From: Burkholderiales bacterium
Lineage (GTDB): Bacteria > Pseudomonadota > Gammaproteobacteria > Burkholderiales > Methylophilaceae
Length of the DNA: 64,000 bases
Direction of reading: 5' to 3'
NCBI GenBank assembly: GCA_030831475.1
Contig: JAURKY010000008.1
Coordinates: forward strand, 46,829 to 110,828
The notes under the pieces were generated by a model. That model was not told the DNA's origin, did not search any database, and saw nothing but the letters and a program-made list of their open reading frames with translations. Shown here in pieces: positions 1 through 9,497 of the stretch; position 1 is the stretch's first letter, and each line of letters opens with the position of its first letter. Position numbers and translations under genes: made by a program.

Positions 1-158
1 CCAGAACGCCCGGGGAGGATCTTTGTGAAATAATTGAGCTAAAAGAGGACAACCATCCATGGTTTTTTGGTTGTCAGTTCCATCCTGAATTTACATCGAA
101 CCCGAAAGATAGCCATCCGCTATTTTTATCCTTTATCAAAGCTGCACAAAAGAGGTAA
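1..158 (+). CDS. pyrG: CTP synthase, C-terminal end (partial)
   Basis: The window opens inside this gene. Reading codons from base 3 gives about 51 residues ending at the TAA at 156-158. They match the end of the glutamine amidotransferase (GATase) domain of CTP synthase, which makes CTP from UTP, ATP and glutamine. The stretch [10 protein letters not shown] holds the His and Glu of the Cys-His-Glu catalytic triad, and the tail [11 protein letters not shown] is typical of the family. kdsA starts 4 bases after the stop, and pyrG-kdsA-eno-ftsB is a common proteobacterial order. The Cys nucleophile and the synthetase domain lie outside the window. Confidence 0.93.
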   Translation, partial: RTPGEDLCEIIELKEDNHPWFFGCQFHPEFTSNPKDSHPLFLSFIKAAQKR

Positions 159-161
159 GTT

Positions 162-992
162 ATGAAATTATGTCATTTTAATGCTGGTCTTGATCAACCA
201 TTATTCTTAATTGCTGGTCCGTGCGTCATTGAATCTGAGCAAATGACAATTGATGTCGCAGGTCAATTAAAAGAAATCACTGATCAATTAAAAATCCCAT
301 TTATTTTCAAATCCTCTTTTGACAAAGCTAATCGAAGTTCAAATAAAACATTTCGTGGTTTCGGTATTGATGAAGGCTTAAGAATTTTAGCGGAAGTTAA
401 AAAACAAATTGGCGTTCCCGTGTTGACTGATATTCATACAGAAGATCAGGTAAATGATGTGGCAGCAGTGGTTGATGTGATGCAAACCCCCGCTTTTTTA
501 TGCAGGCAAACTGATTTTATAGTTGCTGTTGCTAAATCAGGAAAACCGGTGAATATCAAAAAAGGACAGTTCCTTGCCCCACAAGATATGAAGCAGGTTG
601 TACAGAAAGCAAAAGATGCTAATGGGGGTTTAGACAATATTATGGTTTGTGAGAGAGGTGTTTCTTTTGGATACAACACCCTTGTATCAGACATGAGAAG
701 CCTTGCGATTATGCGCGATACGAATTGCCCGGTAGTTTTTGATGCTACCCATTCAGTTCAACAACCAGGTGGGCAGGGGGATCGAAGTGGAGGTCAAAGT
801 GAATTTGTTCCTTTGCTTGCCAGAGCTGCTGTATCAGTAGGTATTTCAGGTATTTTTATGGAGACTCATCCAAATCCCAAAGAAGCTCTGTCTGATGGTC
901 CTAATGCGGTTCCATTAGCTAACATGAAAGGCTTGCTTGAGATTCTTAAAGAACTAGACCATACGGTTAAATCAAAGAAAAATATATTCTAG
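162..992 (+). CDS. kdsA: 3-deoxy-8-phosphooctulonate synthase (KDO-8-phosphate synthase)
   Basis: This enzyme condenses phosphoenolpyruvate with arabinose 5-phosphate to KDO 8-phosphate in the cytoplasm, for the lipopolysaccharide inner core. At 276 residues it has the normal length. Recognisable segments are [11 protein letters not shown] (residues 16-26), [12 protein letters not shown] (49-60), DIHTEDQV and [14 protein letters not shown] near residue 195. The ATG at 162 follows the pyrG stop by 3 bases, and AGAGG just upstream, inside pyrG, can serve as ribosome binding site. eno follows after 12 bases, so the genes are probably co-transcribed. The identification is secure. Confidence 0.96.
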   Translation: MKLCHFNAGLDQPLFLIAGPCVIESEQMTIDVAGQLKEITDQLKIPFIFKSSFDKANRSSNKTFRGFGIDEGLRILAEVKKQIGVPVLTDIHTEDQVNDVAAVVDVMQTPAFLCRQTDFIVAVAKSGKPVNIKKGQFLAPQDMKQVVQKAKDANGGLDNIMVCERGVSFGYNTLVSDMRSLAIMRDTNCPVVFDATHSVQQPGGQGDRSGGQSEFVPLLARAAVSVGISGIFMETHPNPKEALSDGPNAVPLANMKGLLEILKELDHTVKSKKNIF

Positions 993-2293
<1,301 letters not shown>

Positions 2294-2294
<1 letters not shown>

Positions 2295-2578
2295 TGAGGC
2301 TACTCACTCTTCTATTTATCACCCTGATTATCTTAATACAGTATCCTTTATGGTTTGGAAGAGGAGGTTGGCTAAATGTGTTTGATTTACAAAAAAAATA
2401 TCAAACGCAAAGAGCTGTAAACCTAGAACTTGAGCGAGAAAATGATGCCCTACGAGCCGAAGTCAATGATCTTAAAAGAGGAACCGATGCCATTGAGGAG
2501 CGAGCTCGTGATGAATTGGGTATGATTAAGAAGGGCGAAGTTTTTTTTGAGGTTATTACACCTAAAGAGACTAAATAA
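2294..2578 (+). CDS. ftsB: Cell division protein FtsB
   Basis: This is a 94-residue bitopic inner-membrane protein of the divisome FtsQ-FtsB-FtsL complex. It has a short cytoplasmic start, one transmembrane helix at about residues 2-20, then a periplasmic coiled coil rich in Leu, Glu and Arg (about 30-70), with LRAEVNDLKRGTDAIEERAR typical of the family. The tail ELGMIKKGEVFFEVI is also FtsB-like. The start overlaps the eno stop by one base, and eno-ftsB is a conserved pairing. A weak hairpin with a T-run follows, so the pyrG-ftsB transcript may end here. Confidence 0.92.
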
Positions 2579-2583
2579 TTTTA

Positions 2584-2623
2584 AGGCCGCATGACAAATA
2601 TGGCCTAGATCTTATATTTTTTT
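2584..2623 (+). terminator. Possible weak terminator after ftsB
   Basis: AGGCC at 2584-2588 can pair with GGCCT at 2602-2606 around a 13-base loop, and a run of seven T follows at 2617-2623. The stem is short and the T-run is displaced by about 10 bases, so this is a weak candidate. It sits between ftsB and cydA, where a transcript boundary is plausible. Confidence 0.3.
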
Positions 2624-2648
2624 ATATATTATTATTTGAAAGGTTTTA

Positions 2649-4040
2649 ATGTTTGAGGCGCTTGATTTAGCAAGATTTCAGTTTGCATTTGTTGTAAGCT
2701 TTCACATCATCTTTCCTGCATTTACAATTGGCCTTGCATCCTATCTAGCTGTGCTCGAGGGTTTATGGCTTTGGAAGAAAGAAGATCGTTACCTTGAGTT
2801 ATTTAGGTACTGGTTGAAGATTTTTGCTGTCGCCTTTGGCATGGGTGTGGTATCGGGGATAGTGATGAGTTATCAGTTTGGAACAAACTGGTCTGTCTTC
2901 TCAGACAAAACCGGACCGGTCCTAGGACCGTTGATGGGTTATGAGGTACTATCAGCATTCTTTCTTGAAGCAGGGTTCCTAGGGATCATGCTTTTTGGTC
3001 TTAACAGGGTGGGAAAACAACTACACTTTTTTGCAACCCTCATGGTAGCCTTTGGTACTTTTTTCTCAGCCTTTTGGATCCTATCAGTCAATAGTTGGAT
3101 GCACACACCTGCAGGTTTTGATATTAATTCGGTTGGACAATTCGTACCCGTTAACTGGTTAGAAATTATTTTTAACCCATCCTTTCCTTACCGCCTTATC
3201 CACATGTTGATGGCGGCTTACCTGACTACTGCTTTTGTCGTTGTGGCTGTAGGGTCTTTTCATTTGGTTAGAAAGAAAAAGGATGCTAACAATGCACGAA
3301 CCATGACCTCCATGGGGCTATGGATGATTGCGATTGTTGCGCCCTTGCAACTGATAGCAGGTGATATGCATGGACTCAATACACTTGAACATCAGCCTGC
3401 TAAAGTGGCTGCCATGGAAGGCCATTATGAAACAAAATCTGGGGCCCCACTTATTTTGTTTGGCTTTCCTGATGATGAAAAAGAGCAGGTGAGTTATGAG
3501 TTATCTATCCCTAAATTAGGTAGCCTTATTTTGAAGCATGATCCTGATGGAGAGGTTAAAGGTCTTAAGGAATGGCCTAAAGATGAGAGGCCGCCAGCTG
3601 AAATTATCTTTTACTCATTTAGGCTGATGGTGGGTATTGGTATGTTGATGATCTTAATTGGCATAGTGAGCCTTTGGCTTCGTTTTAAAAAAAGACTCTT
3701 CCATGCCTCATGGTTTCATCGGGCACTTATCTTTTCAGGTCCTTTGGGATTTATAGCCGTTATTGCAGGTTGGGTTACGACCGAGGTTGGAAGGCAGCCT
3801 TACACCGTCTACGGCCTCTTAACTACTGCACAATCGGTATCACCTATTGATACCTTGGCAGTAAGTTTATCGCTGTTAACCTTTATCGTCACCTATTTTG
3901 TGATTTTTGGGGCAGGTGTTATTTATCTCTTTAGGCAATTTCGTATTGATCCAGATTCTATTGAGCTATCCAACGAAGAGGTTAAACAGGCTGGCTCAGT
4001 AAAAAATATCATCCACTTTGTTGAACGGGTGAGGAGTTAG
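2649..4040 (+). CDS. cydA: Cytochrome bd-type (cyanide-insensitive) ubiquinol oxidase subunit I
   Basis: Subunit I of a bd-family quinol oxidase oxidises ubiquinol and carries the haems in the inner membrane. The 463 residues form about nine transmembrane segments. The axial haem ligand is seen as His19 in VSFHIIFPAF. QLIAGDMHG and QPAKVAAMEGH contain the Lys and Glu of the quinol site, and GWVTTEVGRQPY near residue 375 is a hallmark. The protein is shorter than E. coli CydA, and the sequence style resembles the CioA (short Q-loop) subtype. The spacing to cydB is 3 bases. GAAAGG precedes the ATG. Confidence 0.93.
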   Translation: MFEALDLARFQFAFVVSFHIIFPAFTIGLASYLAVLEGLWLWKKEDRYLELFRYWLKIFAVAFGMGVVSGIVMSYQFGTNWSVFSDKTGPVLGPLMGYEVLSAFFLEAGFLGIMLFGLNRVGKQLHFFATLMVAFGTFFSAFWILSVNSWMHTPAGFDINSVGQFVPVNWLEIIFNPSFPYRLIHMLMAAYLTTAFVVVAVGSFHLVRKKKDANNARTMTSMGLWMIAIVAPLQLIAGDMHGLNTLEHQPAKVAAMEGHYETKSGAPLILFGFPDDEKEQVSYELSIPKLGSLILKHDPDGEVKGLKEWPKDERPPAEIIFYSFRLMVGIGMLMILIGIVSLWLRFKKRLFHASWFHRALIFSGPLGFIAVIAGWVTTEVGRQPYTVYGLLTTAQSVSPIDTLAVSLSLLTFIVTYFVIFGAGVIYLFRQFRIDPDSIELSNEEVKQAGSVKNIIHFVERVRS

Positions 4041-4043
4041 TGT

Positions 4044-5042
4044 ATGACTATTGAGCTTTTATGGGCCATTATTTTAAGCATTGCTATCTTTGCCTACGTT
4101 GTCCTGGATGGTTTTGATTTAGGTTTGGGTATCATCTACCCCTTTTTAAAACAAAAAGCTGATCGTGATGTGGCTATGAATTCCGTAGCTCCTATTTGGG
4201 ATGGTAATGAAACTTGGTTGATCTTAGGTGGCGGAGGTCTTTTTGCAGCCTTTCCTTTGGCTTACAGTATCATCTTACCGGCGCTCTATGCACCGTTAAC
4301 GGCAATGCTGATTGGTTTAATTTTGCGTGGTGTGGCCTTTGAGTTTCGTTGGAAAAATCATGCAGAAAATAATATCTGGGATAAGGCATTTATTTTCGGA
4401 TCTATCATGGCGACGTTTATGCAGGGAGTGACTTTGGGTGCCTTTTTGCAAGGTATTCATGTGATGGACCGAAGTTATGTTGGAGGATGGTGGGACTGGC
4501 TGACGCCTTTTAGCATCTTTGTTGGCTTTTCTCTCGTCATAGGTTATGGACTGTTAGGGTCAACATGGCTTAATCTTAAAACAGAAGGCGAATTAAAAAT
4601 TAGATCCATTAAGCTGTCCAGACGTTTTTTTGTTCTCACCTTAATCGCGATTGGGTTAGTTAGTTTATGGACACCTTTTTTAAATCATGAGTACTTTGAT
4701 AAATGGTTTTCTTGGCCCTATCTTATCTATGTCCTGCCCGTCCCCTTGTTAGTTGCATCATGTTCGTTGGGCTTGTATCGATCTCTGAATAGGGGCGATG
4801 ATTTGAAACCATTTTTATATACGATTGCGCTTTTTTTACTGTCATTCATCGGTCTTATTATTAGTATCTTCCCAGATATTGTGCCACCCTCCATTACTAT
4901 ATGGGAGGCTGCCTCACCTCAAAAAAGTTTGAATTTTCTTCTTGTAGGGGTCCTCATTTTTCTACCTGTTATCTTTTTGTATACAGGCTATACGTACTGG
5001 ATTTTTAGGGGTAAGGTGAAAGAAGGTGATCACTACCATTGA
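4044..5042 (+). CDS. cydB: Cytochrome bd-type ubiquinol oxidase subunit II
   Basis: This is the 332-residue partner of CydA in the inner membrane, with about eight transmembrane segments. It shows the subunit II hallmarks YVVLDGFDLGLG (about residues 18-29), APIWDGNETWLILGGGGLFA (about 49-68) and LRGVAFEFRWK. It follows cydA after 3 bases. Its TGA stop overlaps the TTG start of a tiny membrane-peptide gene, so three subunits may be made from one transcript. The oxidase would provide an oxygen-reducing branch that bypasses the cytochrome c oxidase route. No cydDC transporter genes are in the window. Confidence 0.93.
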   Translation: MTIELLWAIILSIAIFAYVVLDGFDLGLGIIYPFLKQKADRDVAMNSVAPIWDGNETWLILGGGGLFAAFPLAYSIILPALYAPLTAMLIGLILRGVAFEFRWKNHAENNIWDKAFIFGSIMATFMQGVTLGAFLQGIHVMDRSYVGGWWDWLTPFSIFVGFSLVIGYGLLGSTWLNLKTEGELKIRSIKLSRRFFVLTLIAIGLVSLWTPFLNHEYFDKWFSWPYLIYVLPVPLLVASCSLGLYRSLNRGDDLKPFLYTIALFLLSFIGLIISIFPDIVPPSITIWEAASPQKSLNFLLVGVLIFLPVIFLYTGYTYWIFRGKVKEGDHYH

Positions 5043-5137
5043 TTAAAAAAATCATCTCTTTTATTTTAATTTGGACGTTATCGGTAGCAATCCTGTTTTT
5101 AGTTTCTATGCTGATCAGGTATGCAATTAGCGCTTAA
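5039..5137 (+). CDS. DUF2474-like small membrane protein of the bd oxidase operon
   Basis: This 32-residue reading frame starts at TTG 5039, overlapping the cydB stop, and ends at TAA 5135-5137. It is one hydrophobic helix beginning MIKKIISFILIWTL and ending MLIRYAISA. The pattern of an N-terminal basic patch, W-x-x-S-V in the membrane and an R near the C-terminus matches my recollection of DUF2474 peptides found after cioAB, which are analogous to CydX. Support comes from the overlap with cydB and from the stop forming a shared TTAA with the ygfZ stop. The TTG start and lack of a database check keep this tentative. Confidence 0.6.
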   Translation: MIKKIISFILIWTLSVAILFLVSMLIRYAISA

Positions 5138-6027
5138 AAGGATGGTTGCTTTAATTCGATACAATGGCCATCGATTGTAAGCCCCTTATCAGTATGATCT
5201 AAAAGTAGCTCAATAAGAAGATCGGTTTTGCCTTCATAAATTACCAAATCCACGATATGACCAATAGCTTGACCATTCAAGTCGATGGGGTCTCCAATTG
5301 AAGAATTTAATTCTGCTTGAGCTTTTGCGATAAACATTCTTCTTTTTGGTTTACCAAGGTAGTGGGTTCGAGCCACAATTTCTTGACCAGTGTAACAACC
5401 TTTTTTAAAGTTGATGGCATCCATTAAGTCAAGGTTGAGGGATTGTGGAATGAAGGCCTCTTGGGTTGCAGGATAGATGTTAGGGGAGCCACTTAAAATT
5501 TCCTCTTGCCTCCAGAGGTTAATATCTTGATTTACTAAAAGCTCTGGATTTTCATGGATGAATGCTTGGCAGGCATCTTTTAAGCCTACCAGCATGAAGC
5601 GACCAACACCTTGTAATTTGATCATGTGGCATTCATTTGAGTTAAGTACGTCAAGATGATTTTTAGGAAGGGCTTCGTTGTTAGAGTTCTTATTCTTATC
5701 AAGTAGACCATAAATTTGAATAGCCTCATCTTGCATAGTTAGTTTTACCTTGGATCGTAAGATATACATGGAAATTTTTTTATGAATACTTTCTGAAATA
5801 GATCTTGGAAGGATGAGCAGGTAGCTTTCATTGAATTTTATGATTATAAAAAAGCCGATGAGCCGTCCCTTTGGATTACAAAATCCACTGTAAATGGCAT
5901 GCTGATTAGTGACCTGATGAATGTCGTTGGTTAATTGCCCTTGAAGAAAGGTAGCGGCATCTTCTCCTGAGGCCTCAAGGACGCCATAAGTTTGGTTTAA
6001 ATTAAAACTTAAAAAATTAGTGAGCAT
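5134..6027 (-). CDS. ygfZ: Folate-binding YgfZ/GcvT-like protein (Fe-S cluster maintenance)
   Basis: YgfZ is a tetrahydrofolate-binding, GcvT-like protein that supports assembly or repair of certain iron-sulfur enzymes. The 297 residues hold the signature KGCYTGQEIVAR at about residues 208-219, containing the conserved Cys. The N-terminal part includes ASGEDAATFLQGQLTNDIHQ, also typical. Its ATG at 6027 lies inside the end of mxaL (11-base overlap), so it is translated as the last gene of the mxa operon. That link between methanol-oxidation accessory genes and ygfZ is unusual and may only reflect compaction. The 3' end overlaps the DUF2474-like gene by 4 bases. Confidence 0.9.
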   Translation of the reverse strand: MLTNFLSFNLNQTYGVLEASGEDAATFLQGQLTNDIHQVTNQHAIYSGFCNPKGRLIGFFIIIKFNESYLLILPRSISESIHKKISMYILRSKVKLTMQDEAIQIYGLLDKNKNSNNEALPKNHLDVLNSNECHMIKLQGVGRFMLVGLKDACQAFIHENPELLVNQDINLWRQEEILSGSPNIYPATQEAFIPQSLNLDLMDAINFKKGCYTGQEIVARTHYLGKPKRRMFIAKAQAELNSSIGDPIDLNGQAIGHIVDLVIYEGKTDLLIELLLDHTDKGLTIDGHCIELKQPSF

Positions 6028-6985
6028 CTTTTCTGAATCTTAAAAGATGAAGAACATTCTCAACCGATATGAAGCGAAGCGTAAAAAAGATGAGCGCTAA
6101 TAGACTTAAAAAGTATCTCAGCTCATAGGCTGATTGATCCCGCCATGCCGCCTTTTGTTTTTCCATGGCGTCTAAAATGGTTTCAACGCTATCACCTTTG
6201 ATGTAGTTGCCCTTGATTTCTTGAGCCAATAATTTTAAGTAGTCCTCATCTAGCTTGGATAGGTATCTATCACTCACCCCTGATGCCACCTTATTGTCCC
6301 TGGTTCCAAGATTGGATTCTGAAATTTGAGCAATACCAGGCTGCAGAGCGAAGCTATCATTAGACCAATAACCGATGAGCTGATTATTACTATCAAATTT
6401 TGGAATAGCTGTCCCTTCATCAGACCCTATACCAACAAAGAGCCAATCTTGCCCACCTTGGAATTGAGAAAGGTCTCGTGTGTTAAAGGTATGAAGCCTG
6501 GGAGCCTCCTCGCCGTCAGTAAAAAATACGACTTGAGCGGATTCAGGAAAACTTCTAATCAGCCTTGCAAGGGTAACCATCGATTCCCTTAACCTTGAAT
6601 TACCTGACCATGTAGAGCGCCAATCAAGATGATCAATGGTGTTATTGATTGAGCTAAAATTATCACAAACCTCTATGGGTGTGTAGGTGGAGGCAACACT
6701 TACACCCGCAAACATACCAATGCTTACCTTTGTTTTGCAAGGTAACCGTTCAACCAGGCGCTGCAACGTTTTTTTAGAATATTCGATCCTTGATATTTTT
6801 TGAGCATCCAGGCTCATATCAGGGGTATTCATGCTCTGCGATATGTCAACAATAAAAATATAGTTATAAATATTTTTTGTGATGGGCACTGATGGATTAA
6901 TGATGGCAAGGAGAAGAAATAGTACAGCCAAGAAAAGCAAAATAAAATTAGAATCTTCTCTAAATTTTCTTAAAAAATTAATCAT
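6017..6985 (-). CDS. mxaL: MxaL, von Willebrand factor A domain membrane protein
   Basis: This 322-residue protein has a transmembrane helix at about residues 14-30, a VWA domain with metal-site motif DISQSMN (about 47-53) and FFTDGEEAP (near 154), and a second helix near the C-terminus (about 288-305). In methylotrophs MxaL, with MxaA, MxaC, MxaK, MxaR and MxaS, is needed to put the metal into methanol dehydrogenase. The assignment rests on gene order R-S-A-C-K-L and the two-helix VWA form; a generic Bat-type VWA protein is the alternative. It overlaps mxaK by 4 bases and ygfZ by 11. Confidence 0.78.
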   Translation of the reverse strand: MINFLRKFREDSNFILLFLAVLFLLLAIINPSVPITKNIYNYIFIVDISQSMNTPDMSLDAQKISRIEYSKKTLQRLVERLPCKTKVSIGMFAGVSVASTYTPIEVCDNFSSINNTIDHLDWRSTWSGNSRLRESMVTLARLIRSFPESAQVVFFTDGEEAPRLHTFNTRDLSQFQGGQDWLFVGIGSDEGTAIPKFDSNNQLIGYWSNDSFALQPGIAQISESNLGTRDNKVASGVSDRYLSKLDEDYLKLLAQEIKGNYIKGDSVETILDAMEKQKAAWRDQSAYELRYFLSLLALIFFTLRFISVENVLHLLRFRKDAH

Positions 6986-7530
6986 GGAAGACCTACGGGG
7001 ATGTTGCCCATGATAAGACCGGGTGAGTCAGATTCACCCACGCCGGGTGTGGGGTCAGGAGGCAACATGGATAATAGGCGGTCAAGGTTATGCTTGGCAT
7101 CCCAATGATACGGATTCGCTTTTAATGATTGCACATAGGCTTTCTTTGCTTGTCTGAACAAGTACTCGGCCTCATCCCTGACATTCATATTAGTTCCGTT
7201 GATAATTAAGCCTCGTTTGAAAAAGATATTACCTATGTTGTACTGGACGGATGAGCGCTGGTCGTCGTTCGCCTCCTCTAATAATTTATTAAATAGAATA
7301 GTTGATTCTTTAAACGTCCCCTTTTTTGCCAGCCAAAAAGCAACTGCAAATCTTGACTCAAAGCTCTGCTTGAAGGTTTCGGTCGATTCTCCTTGGCTAA
7401 TATCAGCATTAAACTGATTGATACGGTAAAGTTTATAGCCTGTTGAGATGATGATAAAGCTCGTGATAATAACAATAAGAATTGCAAAGTAGGTAATTTT
7501 TTTTACTGAAAAAAGATCTGTTAATTTCAT
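6982..7530 (-). CDS. mxaK: MxaK-like membrane-anchored protein
   Basis: This 182-residue protein has one transmembrane helix near the N-terminus (about residues 12-32) followed by a soluble, mostly helical domain. Segments such as FNKLLEEANDDQRSSVQYNI and AKKAYVQSLKANPYHWDAKH look like tetratricopeptide helices, as in other MoxR-VWA operons. The position between mxaC and mxaL, with 4-base overlaps on both sides, is what supports MxaK, because the sequence itself is little conserved. The C-terminus is proline- and glycine-rich (MLPPDPTPGVGESD). Its molecular role is unknown; a scaffold for MxaC and MxaL is a guess. Confidence 0.68.
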   Translation of the reverse strand: MKLTDLFSVKKITYFAILIVIITSFIIISTGYKLYRINQFNADISQGESTETFKQSFESRFAVAFWLAKKGTFKESTILFNKLLEEANDDQRSSVQYNIGNIFFKRGLIINGTNMNVRDEAEYLFRQAKKAYVQSLKANPYHWDAKHNLDRLLSMLPPDPTPGVGESDSPGLIMGNIPVGLP

Positions 7531-8501
7531 TTGTATGATTTTACCTCAAGAAATTTTAAACCAAGCAGAAGGGTGGCTAGGATGAGCGTAATGATTAAAA
7601 GCAAGGGCGAATAATTTTTACCTGGAATAAGTTCCATGTAGGTAATCGGTTTTTTTTCTTTTAAATTAATGTCTTGAATCGCTTGCTCAAGGGATTTAGG
7701 GTCATCTGCCTCATAGGCCTTGAATGGTGATCTAAAAGTTTTAAAGTACTGATAAAGCTCCACTTGGGGCGGAAGAGCCTCCTCATCACTGAATTCACGC
7801 TCCTCATCAAAGATGCTGATACCCCCAGGCTGTCTTAAAACAATCCAGTAAAGTCCAATTTGATAACGATCAAACCAATCTTTAATCTTTTGTTGCGTTG
7901 GTGCATCAATTCGACCTGCACCATCCGATAATAAAATAATGGCCCTTGATCCAGAGTCAGCAATTCCAGTAAAGAGGGCCGCACTGCTTGTTAATCCAGC
8001 ACCAATATTTGTTTGAAATAGGGCATTACCTGCCGTTGCATTAACGGCAGCTTTAATGGCCTCTTTATTTTGTGTTAAGGGAAGAACATACATAGCCGAA
8101 TTACTAAAGGTGATGACACCCACCATATCATTCGTTCGTGATTCAAAAAAATCAATAATCAGCCTACTTGCTGCGCCTGATTTTGTCTCACCCGCTTTTT
8201 GTTCACCACCAGAGAAGGGCTCATCCATCGAAGCACTTCGATCTAAAACAAGACCAATTTGAGCTCCCTCACCAATTTTCTCAACCTCCTTTTGCTCTGA
8301 TGTGGGTTGAGCTAGAATGAGGACGATTAGAAAAATAATGATTGAATTTAAAATTTTTAATAAGAATCCAACGATTTGCGAGATGGAGTCATCGGGAATC
8401 ATCTTGTTCCATGAGTATTGATTTTTATTGGTATAACTTAGAATAATTGGGGCTATCGCGAGAGGTATAAGCAATAAAAAAAAGGGGTAGATAAAGTGCA
8501 T
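7527..8501 (-). CDS. mxaC: MxaC, von Willebrand factor A domain membrane protein
   Basis: The 324-residue protein has N-terminal hydrophobic helices (about 3-21 and 45-65), a VWA domain and a C-terminal helix (about 299-316). The MIDAS metal site is complete: DRSAS (about 87-91), the Thr in FQTNIGAG and the Asp in LLSDGAG. VWA proteins commonly act with MoxR-type AAA+ ATPases such as the one encoded three genes upstream. In methylotrophs MxaC is required for active methanol dehydrogenase. It abuts mxaA and overlaps mxaK by 4 bases. Generic BatA/BatB is the alternative, but the six-gene order favours MxaC. Confidence 0.8.
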   Translation of the reverse strand: MHFIYPFFLLLIPLAIAPIILSYTNKNQYSWNKMIPDDSISQIVGFLLKILNSIIIFLIVLILAQPTSEQKEVEKIGEGAQIGLVLDRSASMDEPFSGGEQKAGETKSGAASRLIIDFFESRTNDMVGVITFSNSAMYVLPLTQNKEAIKAAVNATAGNALFQTNIGAGLTSSAALFTGIADSGSRAIILLSDGAGRIDAPTQQKIKDWFDRYQIGLYWIVLRQPGGISIFDEEREFSDEEALPPQVELYQYFKTFRSPFKAYEADDPKSLEQAIQDINLKEKKPITYMELIPGKNYSPLLLIITLILATLLLGLKFLEVKSYK

Positions 8502-9497
8502 TTACAGTCCTTTGATATCAACTTTATCTACAATTAACTTCCGCTCACTCATGCGACAGTGTAGTGCAAATTGAATTAACCACTGATAGGTCTTTTCAAG
8601 ATCTTTTTTTGGATTCTTTTCAAAAAATATTGTGCGTGAAATTTGAAAGAATTGTGTAATCTCTTTTTTAATATTTTTAAATGTTCCGTTTTGTTGGTAG
8701 AGCATATGATCATTTTCAAGGAAAAAGGTTTGATCAAGCGTTTTGTCAAAAGCATGATGAAGCGCCTTTAGAAGATCTTCTAAATTATCGTCTGTTGGTT
8801 TTTTTCTCTTGAATTGTTGGTAAACACGATTGAAAAATTTATTTTGACGAGGTATCCATGAAAAACGACTGTAGATGTACACCAAGGTAAATAAAGCTAC
8901 CAGCAAAAACATGAAAGCAATTTTAATTCTTTCATATTCAGATGTCGTATCCATGAGAAGTGGTCCACGATAATCACTCATATCATTTTCAATTTTTACA
9001 TCCCCAAAGATGGCAATGGGTGAGACTGCAACAGTTAACTCTGGAACTCTAAATTTAACAATCTTTTCAGGCTCTGCAGGGTTCATGAGTCGATAATAAT
9101 CGGCTGTGATAAAGGCAGGTTTGGCTACAACGTTATTGGTAAAAATTTGGTATTGAAGGTTAATAGTGTAGCTGGTGACCTCCTCACTTTCTTTTTTTTC
9201 AAAGCTAGAGCGTCTAAGATCCATACCTAATAGCTGACCACGGTATCTTTTTTCATAGCCGACGATTGGTAGAGACTCTTCAATTAGCTCGTAAGGTTTT
9301 TTGATGGATAGATGTATTGTTCGGTTGATTAAATCCCCGACGGTATAACCTACCTTTTGCTGCGGTTCATCAATGACTATTTCCACATAACCGTCATTAA
9401 TGTCAGGATATTTTCTTGGGTCCTCAAAAGCAAACACGTTTAGGCTAAAGAAAAAAATTAGACAAAATAAAACTAACTTACGCATGGAAGTACTCAT
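8502..9497 (-). CDS. mxaA: MxaA, methanol dehydrogenase maturation protein
   Basis: This 331-residue protein has a signal peptide (hydrophobic LVLFCLIFFFSLNVFA, cleavage probably after FAF or FA near residue 23), a periplasmic domain of about 160 residues, one transmembrane helix at about 194-212 and a basic cytoplasmic tail. That layout fits MxaA, implicated with MxaK and MxaL in metal insertion into methanol dehydrogenase. The ATG at 9497 overlaps mxaS by 20 bases. An internal ATG at 9485 (fifth residue), with an 8-base overlap, would give a tidier signal peptide and is possible. The family assignment is mainly from context and topology. Confidence 0.75.
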   Translation of the reverse strand: MSTSMRKLVLFCLIFFFSLNVFAFEDPRKYPDINDGYVEIVIDEPQQKVGYTVGDLINRTIHLSIKKPYELIEESLPIVGYEKRYRGQLLGMDLRRSSFEKKESEEVTSYTINLQYQIFTNNVVAKPAFITADYYRLMNPAEPEKIVKFRVPELTVAVSPIAIFGDVKIENDMSDYRGPLLMDTTSEYERIKIAFMFLLVALFTLVYIYSRFSWIPRQNKFFNRVYQQFKRKKPTDDNLEDLLKALHHAFDKTLDQTFFLENDHMLYQQNGTFKNIKKEITQFFQISRTIFFEKNPKKDLEKTYQWLIQFALHCRMSERKLIVDKVDIKGL

